Notes under the pieces: model-generated | Database searches by the model: none | Told to the model about the DNA's origin: nothing | What the model saw: the letters and a program-made list of their open reading frames with translations, nothing else | Source: UBA9715 sp045629845 | GTDB taxonomy: Bacteria; Actinomycetota; Coriobacteriia; Coriobacteriales; Eggerthellaceae | Reading direction: 5' to 3' | NCBI GenBank assembly: GCA_045629845.1 | Contig: JAZQRZ010000210.1 | Span: forward strand, 1-5,040 | Length of the DNA: 5,040 nucleotides | Part shown: one piece after another, positions 1 to 5,040 of the stretch | Numbering within the stretch: position 1 is the stretch's first letter | Layout: each line of letters opens with the position of its first letter | Position numbers and translations under genes: made by a program

Positions 1-2
1 AG

Positions 3-1508
3 GATCTGGCTGAAGGCAGGATTACGCTGAACGAGGCACAGGAACTCGTTGATGCATTCATCTTAAAGACTGAATGCTTCTACAATGCGTGCCCGCCGAA
101 GCTTGCTGCTATTACTGGCGCTAACAACACGTATCAGCACGTGACAATCGGTGGTGTTGACCCCGAAACGGGCGAAGATGCCACAAACCCGGTGACCTAC
201 ATGGTGCTGGAAACGTTGGGTCGTCTGAGCTTGCATGACCCAACCGTGTCACTGCGTTTCAATAACAATTCTCCCGACAAGCTGTGGGAATGCGCAATTG
301 AAGTATCCAGATTGGTTGGCGGTTTGCCGCTGTACATGAACGATGAGGTAGTCATCGGCGGTATGCAGCGCGAATTGGGCTTCAGCCTGCGTGATGCTCG
401 CGATTACGGCGTAATCGGCTGCCAGGAATACGTGGGTTGTGGAACCGATTATCCTGCGCCCAACGGCACGGGTGGCAAGGGCACCGTGTGGTTTGGTTCC
501 ATCTTGAATACTGCTTTAAACAACGGTGTGAATCCGAAGAACGGAAACTCAATCGGGTTCGAAACTGGCTACCTGTACGACATGAAGTCGATGGACGAAG
601 TGAAGGCTGCAATCGAAAAGGTTGCCCGCTGGTCTTTGCGCTGGCTTGTTTCGATGAACAACTACACCGAGACACTTATGCAGAACCGCACGCCTTTGAC
701 TGCGCTTTCCATGAGCATCGAAGGCTGCATGGAATCTGGTAAGGACTGCGTGTGCGGCGGTGCTAAGTACAACTCTTCGGGCGGTACGGCAACTGGTCTG
801 GCTACCATCGCCGATTCACTGACTGCTATTCGCTACATGGTCTTCGACAAGAAACTGTGCACGGCACGCGAGCTGTACGATGCCGTGATGGCTAACTGGG
901 AGGGCTACGAAGAGCTACGCCAGCGCATTCTGCACGAAGTGCCGCACTACGGCAACGACGATCCGTATGCCGACGAGCAGATGACCTACATTACTGACCT
1001 GTACATTTCGCTGTGCTCCGAGATGTCGCTTTCGCGTGCGAAGGTGTACAAGGCTGGCATGTATGGCGCATCTGACCACATTGCACAGGGTGCTCAGACG
1101 TGGGCTACGCCTGACGGACGCAAGGATGGCGAGCCTTTGGCTGACGCAACATCGCCCGCGCAGGCACGCGACCTGAATGGTCCTACTGCTGTATTCAACT
1201 CGACGCTTTGCTTCGATCACAGTCGCGTTATGGATGGCATCGCACTGAACATTCGCATGCATCCTTCGGCGCTTAGCAATCAGTCTGGCGTTGATAAGTT
1301 GAAGACGATGACGCAGACATACTTCGACGAAGGCGGTATGGAAGTGCAGTACAACATCGTTTCTTCGGAAACGCTGCGTGCGGCACAGGCCGACCCTGAG
1401 GCATATCGCGACCTGGTCGTTCGCATCGCGGGCTTCTCGGCATATTTTGTCGAGATGGCTCCTGATCTGCAAAACGACATTATCAGGCGTACGGAAAACA
1501 TGATTTAA
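3..1508 (+). CDS. Glycyl radical enzyme (pyruvate formate-lyase-like), C-terminal ~501 residues; 5' end outside window
   Basis: This is a GRE of the dehydratase/lyase/decarboxylase superfamily, a cytosolic oxygen-sensitive enzyme that uses a glycyl radical to form a thiyl radical on its substrate. The frame is open from base 3 to the TAA at 1506-1508. GRE-like sequence (TLGGVD-type segment, here TIGGVDPETGEDATN) already runs through the first codons, so the GTG at 141 is internal and the true start lies upstream; family members are about 780-850 residues. With codon 3-5 as residue 1, the active-site motif is DYGVIGCQE, with Cys140 (420-422) and Glu142 (426-428). A GGAKYNSSGG segment follows near residues 252-261. 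The glycyl radical motif is RIAGFSAYF with Gly477 (1431-1433), 24 residues before the C-terminus, so the catalytic core is intact. The motif has Gln at the position usually Val in GCVE enzymes, and extra cysteines at 146, 249 and 251. The substrate is unknown; the downstream aldehyde dehydrogenase hints at an aldehyde product. Family certain, reaction not. Confidence 0.95.
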   Translation, partial: DLAEGRITLNEAQELVDAFILKTECFYNACPPKLAAITGANNTYQHVTIGGVDPETGEDATNPVTYMVLETLGRLSLHDPTVSLRFNNNSPDKLWECAIEVSRLVGGLPLYMNDEVVIGGMQRELGFSLRDARDYGVIGCQEYVGCGTDYPAPNGTGGKGTVWFGSILNTALNNGVNPKNGNSIGFETGYLYDMKSMDEVKAAIEKVARWSLRWLVSMNNYTETLMQNRTPLTALSMSIEGCMESGKDCVCGGAKYNSSGGTATGLATIADSLTAIRYMVFDKKLCTARELYDAVMANWEGYEELRQRILHEVPHYGNDDPYADEQMTYITDLYISLCSEMSLSRAKVYKAGMYGASDHIAQGAQTWATPDGRKDGEPLADATSPAQARDLNGPTAVFNSTLCFDHSRVMDGIALNIRMHPSALSNQSGVDKLKTMTQTYFDEGGMEVQYNIVSSETLRAAQADPEAYRDLVVRIAGFSAYFVEMAPDLQNDIIRRTENMI

Positions 1509-1513
1509 GCCGG

Positions 1514-1580
1514 GTGGCCGCTTAGGTTAGCAAACTCGGCAAGGGAACGTTGTTCGACCTAAGTGGCCGCAACGGTTTGC
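1514..1580 (+). promoter_or_regulatory. Structured leader: 14-bp hairpin with possible pseudoknot next to the ribosome binding site
   Basis: Bases 1514-1527 (GTGGCCGCTTAGGT) can pair with 1557-1570 (ACCTAAGTGGCCGC) as a continuous 14-bp RNA stem with 12 Watson-Crick and two G-U pairs. The 29-nt loop contains a small GAAC/GTTC stem (1545-1548 with 1552-1555). In addition, loop bases 1530-1535 (GCAAAC) are complementary to 1575-1580 (GTTTGC), which end one base before the AAGGAGGG ribosome binding site. The two pairings together have the layout of an H-type pseudoknot with connecting loops of 2, 3 and about 20 nt. No U-run follows the stem, so it is not a classical terminator. A cis-regulatory, processing or mRNA-stabilising role is inference; as DNA, the imperfect inverted repeat could instead be an operator. 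Confidence 0.5.
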
Positions 1581-1588
1581 AAGGAGGG
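1581..1588 (+). promoter_or_regulatory. Ribosome binding site of the aldehyde dehydrogenase gene
   Basis: AAGGAGGG is a near-perfect anti-Shine-Dalgarno match. Its AGGAGG core (1582-1587) lies 4 nt before the ATG at 1592, a slightly short spacing. It decides the start: an upstream in-frame ATG exists at 1550, but that would place this site and the leader hairpin's 3' arm inside the coding region and add 14 residues unlike the family. Confidence 0.85.
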
Positions 1589-1591
1589 AAC

Positions 1592-3031
1592 ATGAAAGAC
1601 AGACTCATGCTTATTGACGGAGAGTGGGTTGGCTCGTCCGATGGTGCTACGAAGCAATCCACGAATCCGGCAACAGGCGAGGTGCTTGGCAGCTTCCCGC
1701 TGGCAACCAAGGAAGATGTCGATCGTGCGCTTGCTGCAGCACAAAAGGGCAAAAAAGTGTGGGCTTCAATGTCTCATACCGAACGCAAAGCCATTGTGCT
1801 GAAGGCAGCCGACCTCTTCGATCAGCACCTGGATGAAATGGCCACCATGATTACGGCAGAGATGGGGAAGCCGGCAGGAATGGCCATGGGCGAGGCGCTC
1901 GAGATTCCGTCTCTGCTCAGGCAGTCGGCATCAGCTGTTGACGTTATGGCTGGCGAGGTCATTTGTGACCAAAATGCCAAGGATAATGCGCTTGGCGATC
2001 TGGCATTTACGAAGATTGAACCGCTTGGCGTGGTTGCTTGCATCGGCCCGTTTAACTTCCCGGTATCTACGTTGACCTTTAAGACGGCTCCTGCACTGAT
2101 GGCTGGTAATGCGGTCATCATCAAGGCTCCGTCGGATGCAACGCTGGTTGTGCTGCGTTATGCCGAGATTCTGAACGAAGCAGGTTTCCCCGCTGGTGTC
2201 GTACAGGCTATTTCGGGTCCTGGCGCCAAGATGGGCGAATGGCTGGTCGCAACCGACCTTATCGACGCTGTTTCGTTTACTGGTTCAACAGCGGTTGGCA
2301 GCAAGCTTATGGAATATGCAGCTCCGTACTTCCATCGCATGCTGCTTGAAATGGGCGGCAACGATCCGCTGGTTATTACCGAGGATGCCAACCTTGAAAA
2401 TGCAGTGGGCCAAAGCTTGTGCCGCATGGCCAACGCTGGTCAGATTTGCTGCATCACCAAGCGCTTTATCGTTCAGAACTCTATCAAGGATGCTTATCTT
2501 GAAGGCCTGAAGCAGGCTGTTGGTAGCATCACGGTGGGCGACCCCGCCGACCCGCAGACCATGATGGGCTGCCTGGTTAGCGAGCGCGCGGCTAAGGAAG
2601 TCGAAGCTCAGATTCAGGACATGGTTGCCCAAGGCGCTAAGCTTATCTGCGGTGGTACGCGCGAAGGCGCATTCGTGCAGCCGACGATTCTTGACTGCAG
2701 TAAGGACCTGCCAGTGGCTAAGGACCTCGAGATCTTTGGTCCCGTGTGGACGGTTATCGGCTTCGACACCGACGAAGAAGCAATCGAAATTGCCAACCAG
2801 TCCATTTATGGCCTGAACGGCGGCGTTATCGCCGGTAGTGTGGAGCATGGTCTGAAGATTGCTCAGCACATTCAGTCTGGCACCGTTGTGGCCAATGGTG
2901 AAGGCTGCTGGCGTACGCCAAACCATGCATTCGGCGGTTACAAGCACAGCGGTCTTGGTCGCGAGGGCATCCCTGACTTAATTAAAGAATTCACCCAACG
3001 CAAGACGCTCGTTATTCGTGGAATCAACTAG
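1592..3031 (+). CDS. NAD(P)-dependent aldehyde dehydrogenase (hydrolytic, ALDH superfamily), 479 aa
   Basis: It oxidises an aldehyde to the free acid using NAD+ or NADP+ in the cytosol. Length is normal for the family (about 475-500). All key residues are visible: Asn155 in GPFNFP (oxyanion hole), Lys178 in IIKAPS (cofactor binding), the GSTAVG loop at 231-236, the general base Glu253 in LEMGG, the nucleophile Cys286 in GQICC, Glu380 in EIFGP, and the C-terminal FGGYKHSGLGREG at 448-459. The general-base Glu argues for a hydrolytic enzyme rather than a CoA-acylating MMSDH/EutE-type enzyme. GGNDP at 255-259 recalls lactaldehyde/non-phosphorylating glyceraldehyde-3-phosphate dehydrogenase-like ALDHs, a weak subfamily hint. 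Ser181, at the position where NAD-specific ALDHs often carry Glu, could allow NADP+. The protein begins directly with the ALDH fold (LIDGEWV), so no microcompartment-targeting extension is seen. The start at 1592 follows a strong ribosome binding site. It lies 83 nt after GRE 1 and 28 nt before the transporter, and probably handles the aldehyde made by a neighbouring GRE (inference). Confidence 0.95.
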   Translation: MKDRLMLIDGEWVGSSDGATKQSTNPATGEVLGSFPLATKEDVDRALAAAQKGKKVWASMSHTERKAIVLKAADLFDQHLDEMATMITAEMGKPAGMAMGEALEIPSLLRQSASAVDVMAGEVICDQNAKDNALGDLAFTKIEPLGVVACIGPFNFPVSTLTFKTAPALMAGNAVIIKAPSDATLVVLRYAEILNEAGFPAGVVQAISGPGAKMGEWLVATDLIDAVSFTGSTAVGSKLMEYAAPYFHRMLLEMGGNDPLVITEDANLENAVGQSLCRMANAGQICCITKRFIVQNSIKDAYLEGLKQAVGSITVGDPADPQTMMGCLVSERAAKEVEAQIQDMVAQGAKLICGGTREGAFVQPTILDCSKDLPVAKDLEIFGPVWTVIGFDTDEEAIEIANQSIYGLNGGVIAGSVEHGLKIAQHIQSGTVVANGEGCWRTPNHAFGGYKHSGLGREGIPDLIKEFTQRKTLVIRGIN

Positions 3032-3059
3032 TTTCTTATCTGTTAAGGAGTGAACAAAA

Positions 3060-4397
3060 ATGTCTGAAACAACAACAAAGAAGCGCGGAATACATTACGC
3101 GTGGATAGTTATGATTGGCTGCTGCTTTATCCAGGCAGGTCAGCTCGGTATCATCATGAACTGCGGCGGCATCTTCCTGCAGCCCGTTTCCGAAGCTATC
3201 GGCTGTGGCCGTGGCGACCTGGCAATTTACATGACCATCCAGGCGTGGGGCCTGGCTGTTACCATGCCTCTCGTAGGCAAGTGGCTGCCTACTAAGAACA
3301 TCAATGTGCTTATGACTACGGCGGCTATTGTCGATGGCGTAGCATTTGCGTTGATGTCACAACTGACGGCCGTTTGGATGTGGTGGATTGACGCTGCTGT
3401 TATCGGCGTTGCTTCGGCCTTCCTGTTCTTCGCACCTGTTCCTATGATGATTCAGAACTGGTTTGCCAAGAAGAAGGGTCTGGCTCTTGGTATCGCAACC
3501 TGTTTCTCGGGTATTGGTGGCGCTATCCTTTCCCCGATCCTGGCTTCGATGATTGCTACCACTGGTTGGCAGGCTGCTTACATCGTTGGTGGCGTTGTAT
3601 CTATGATCCTTACCGTTCCGGTTACTGCGTTTGTTATTAAGTTTAAGCCGGCTGACAAGGGCATGCTGCCCTATGGCGCCGAAGAAGTTTCCGATGCAGA
3701 CATGGAAGCTGTTCAGAAGAAGCAGGCCGAAGCAGCAAAGCATGGCATTTCTACGCAGCTTGGCTGGAAGTCTGGCATCATCTTTATCGTGTTCTTCATC
3801 GGCGGTTTCATGTCTCTGGCAACGTCGTTCACGAATCACCTGCCTGGTTTGGCAAACTCGCTCGGTTACGCAGCTGCCGCTATTGGTCTGCTGGCGTCCT
3901 GCAACATGATTGGTAACATGGTTGGTAAGCTGGTCTTAGGCCCGCTGGCTGACAAGTTTGGTGTTAAGACGGCTGTTGCTGTTGGTTACGCGGTTGTTTT
4001 CGTTGGTCTTGCTCTGGTTCTTTTGGGCGGCGGCAATGCTGTTGCTTTGTACCTGGGTGCTGCGTTCTATGGCGTTGGCTTCTCGGTTGCAACTCTGTTC
4101 CTCCCGCTTATCGTTGCTGAAATCGTAGGTAAGAAGGATTATCCGAAGATTTACTCGTATGCCGTATCCGGCAATGCATTCATCGGTTCTCTTGGCGTTA
4201 CCATCTGCGGTTTCTGCTTCGACTTCACGGGCAGCTACTTCGGCGCTTTGGCCTTCATCGTAGTTGCTCTGATCATCGCTATTCTGCTTATCGTCTTTGG
4301 CTACATGCGCTCCAAGCAGGTTATGCCTATCGCTGAGGCAGAGGCTGAAGAAGAAGAGAAGAAAGCCAAGCTGGAAACTGCTTCTCAGAACGTGTAA
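3060..4397 (+). CDS. MFS transporter, oxalate/formate-antiporter-like, 445 aa, 12 predicted TM helices
   Basis: An inner-membrane secondary carrier. Hydrophobicity gives about 12 helices: roughly residues 14-33, 52-73, 81-101, 104-126, 139-162, 170-194, then a charged central loop (195-236) and 237-257, 268-290, 302-322, 326-354, 368-387 and 392-416. The segment NWFAKKKGLALGIATCFSG (133-151) matches the conserved WF-x-x-K/R-x-G-L-A-x-G-I pattern of the OFA/monocarboxylate branch. GPLADKFG (294-301) is the MFS motif A copy in the second half, with a degenerate copy GKWLPTKN at 73-80. The central loop carries a GMLPYG segment, also common in this branch. The C-terminal tail (about 425-445) is acidic then lysine-rich and cytoplasmic. 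The start is supported by AAGGAG at 3045-3050, 9 nt before the ATG. Its position between an ALDH and two GREs suggests import of the GRE substrate or export of the acid product; the OFA-like branch mostly carries carboxylates, but specificity cannot be read here. Confidence 0.92.
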   Translation: MSETTTKKRGIHYAWIVMIGCCFIQAGQLGIIMNCGGIFLQPVSEAIGCGRGDLAIYMTIQAWGLAVTMPLVGKWLPTKNINVLMTTAAIVDGVAFALMSQLTAVWMWWIDAAVIGVASAFLFFAPVPMMIQNWFAKKKGLALGIATCFSGIGGAILSPILASMIATTGWQAAYIVGGVVSMILTVPVTAFVIKFKPADKGMLPYGAEEVSDADMEAVQKKQAEAAKHGISTQLGWKSGIIFIVFFIGGFMSLATSFTNHLPGLANSLGYAAAAIGLLASCNMIGNMVGKLVLGPLADKFGVKTAVAVGYAVVFVGLALVLLGGGNAVALYLGAAFYGVGFSVATLFLPLIVAEIVGKKDYPKIYSYAVSGNAFIGSLGVTICGFCFDFTGSYFGALAFIVVALIIAILLIVFGYMRSKQVMPIAEAEAEEEEKKAKLETASQNV

Positions 4398-4418
4398 TTC
4401 AATTAAATGATGACGTGT

Positions 4419-4447
4419 ATACCGCCCGCCGTAATGACGGGCGGTAT
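4419..4447 (+). terminator. GC-rich hairpin between the transporter and second GRE (weak terminator or attenuator candidate)
   Basis: ATACCGCCCG (4419-4428) and CGGGCGGTAT (4438-4447) form a perfect 10-bp stem with a 9-nt loop. An alternative fold pairs 7 bp at the base, bulges 3 nt, then adds CCGT/ACGG closing an AATG tetraloop. It begins 22 nt after the transporter stop. Only three U residues (4447-4449) follow before a C, so termination would be inefficient. The stem ends 6 nt before the GGGAG ribosome binding site of the next gene, so it could reduce read-through, stabilise the upstream mRNA 3' end or act as an attenuator. No convincing promoter is visible between it and the next start. 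Confidence 0.6.
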
Positions 4448-4466
4448 TTCAAAGGGAGTGATTGCT

Positions 4467-5040
4467 ATGAGCTACACCCTGGGACCCGTCACTGATCGTA
4501 TCGAACGCATTCGTCAGCGTTATCGTTCCACAACGCCGAAAGTGTGCGTCGAGCGCTTCCGCATCGTGACGGATTTCTATAAGACCTGTCCGCCGTATCC
4601 GATGATTATCAAGCGCGGCATGCTGTTCAAAGAGCTGTGCGAAAAGATGCCTGTGCTGGTCAACGAGGACGAGCTGGTTGTGGGCGAACTTGCTAGCACC
4701 TATCGCGGTTCGGCTTTGTTCCCAGAATACGCAGTGGGTTGGCTGTTTGAAGAGCTTCATACCAGCAAGCTTTCTGACCGTGTGCGTGACCCATACCTGA
4801 TGGACGAAGAGGATGCTGCTTACGTTCTGTCTGAAGAAGAGTTTTGGACGGGCAATGACCTGTCTGCCATGATGGACGCAGCGCTTTCCGATGGCTTCCA
4901 TGAGATTTTGGGCAACAACGTGGTGACCTTTGGCGACAAGGGTTGCGCCACAACGCCTGTCGGCCATTTCTGCGCCAACTATGCCAAGGCCATCAACAAG
5001 GGTTTTGGTGCTATTCGTGCTGAGGCCCAGGCCAAGATGG
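4467..5040 (+). CDS. Second glycyl radical enzyme, N-terminal 191 residues; 3' end outside window
   Basis: The ATG at 4467 follows GGGAG (4454-4458) with 8-nt spacing, and the frame stays open to the window edge. The translation looks like the N-terminal part of the PFL-like domain of the GRE dehydratase/lyase/decarboxylase group. It has TDRIERIRQRY (9-19), then PKVCVERFRIVTDFYK (24-39) matching the family pattern of a Cys/Ser-x-E-R followed by a VT-x-x-YK stretch. Next come MPVLVNEDELVVGE (61-74), matching the usual I-x-D-x-E-L-I-V-G segment, EFWTGNDL (125-132), and TPVGHFCANYAKAINKGF (163-180), matching the GH-x-x-P-x-Y-x-K-x-L-x-x-GF region. The active-site Cys/Glu and radical Gly lie downstream of the window, so catalytic competence cannot be judged. 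It is separated from the transporter by 69 nt with a hairpin. Because this window shows only the opposite ends of the two GREs, their mutual similarity cannot be tested here. Confidence 0.88.
   Translation, partial: MSYTLGPVTDRIERIRQRYRSTTPKVCVERFRIVTDFYKTCPPYPMIIKRGMLFKELCEKMPVLVNEDELVVGELASTYRGSALFPEYAVGWLFEELHTSKLSDRVRDPYLMDEEDAAYVLSEEEFWTGNDLSAMMDAALSDGFHEILGNNVVTFGDKGCATTPVGHFCANYAKAINKGFGAIRAEAQAKM

Noticed and set aside
915..1472. 185-codon open frame on the minus strand within GRE 1
   Set aside because: Antisense to the conserved GRE C-terminal domain, with an Arg/Val/Cys-rich translation typical of shadow frames and no domain.
141..1508. GTG at 141 as the start of a 455-residue protein
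   Set aside because: The frame is open back to base 3 and the upstream translation continues GRE-like sequence, with no ribosome binding site before 141. The gene is simply cut by the window edge.
1506..1524. TAAGC...GCTTA hairpin overlapping the GRE 1 stop codon as an intrinsic terminator
   Set aside because: The stem is short with a bulged C and no U-run follows. Its 3' arm also competes with the much longer 14-bp stem at 1514-1570.
1550..1591. ATG at 1550 as the start of the aldehyde dehydrogenase
   Set aside because: It would add 14 residues (MFDLSGRNGLQGGN) unlike the family and translate through the strong AAGGAGGG site; ATG 1592 is properly placed after it.
2285..2947. 220-codon open frame on the minus strand within the aldehyde dehydrogenase gene
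   Set aside because: It lies wholly antisense to a gene with complete catalytic motifs, its translation shows no recognisable domain, and it fits a shadow of biased codon use.
3357..3839. 160-codon minus-strand open frame within the transporter gene
   Set aside because: It is antisense to hydrophobic helices and gives a low-complexity Arg/Asn/His-rich translation; no support as a gene.
4449..4967. 172-codon minus-strand open frame opposite the second GRE
   Set aside because: The plus strand here encodes clear GRE N-terminal motifs starting after a good ribosome binding site, so the minus frame is a shadow.

Overview
The window is a gene-dense, single-direction (+ strand) catabolic locus of an anaerobic bacterium. 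It holds four protein genes in the order: glycyl radical enzyme (GRE, 3' part only), NAD(P)-dependent aldehyde dehydrogenase, 12-helix MFS transporter, and a second glycyl radical enzyme (5' part only). Base composition is slightly above 50 % GC by eye, and strong AGGAG-type ribosome binding sites precede each visible start. Oxygen-sensitive GREs imply an anaerobe, probably gut or sediment. The style of the MFS protein (GGIFLQPVSEAIG near its N-terminus) reminds me of transporters expanded in Coriobacteriia/Eggerthellaceae, but this taxonomic guess is weak because no marker gene is present.

Layout: 1-1508 encodes the last ~501 residues of GRE 1, with the active-site Cys/Glu pair and the C-terminal glycyl radical motif both intact. 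An 83-nt gap (1509-1591) contains a long RNA hairpin with a possible pseudoknot partner that abuts the next ribosome binding site. 1592-3031 encodes a complete 479-residue aldehyde dehydrogenase with all catalytic residues. After a 28-nt gap, 3060-4397 encodes a complete 445-residue MFS permease of oxalate/formate-antiporter-like type. A 69-nt gap (4398-4466) contains a GC-rich 10-bp hairpin. 4467-5040 encodes the first 191 residues of GRE 2.

A working model (inference): the MFS protein imports a small organic substrate or exports an acid product, one or both GREs perform a radical elimination or C-X cleavage that releases an aldehyde, and the hydrolytic aldehyde dehydrogenase oxidises it to a carboxylic acid with recovery of reducing power. 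No GRE-activating radical SAM enzyme, CoA-acylating aldehyde dehydrogenase, alcohol dehydrogenase or microcompartment shell gene lies in the window. The GRE 1 active site reads GCQE where characterised diol/choline/isethionate-type lyases usually have GCVE, so its substrate cannot be read from the sequence. The most notable points are two GREs flanking one aldehyde dehydrogenase/transporter pair, the unusual cysteine-rich active-site neighbourhood of GRE 1, and the structured leader of the dehydrogenase gene.
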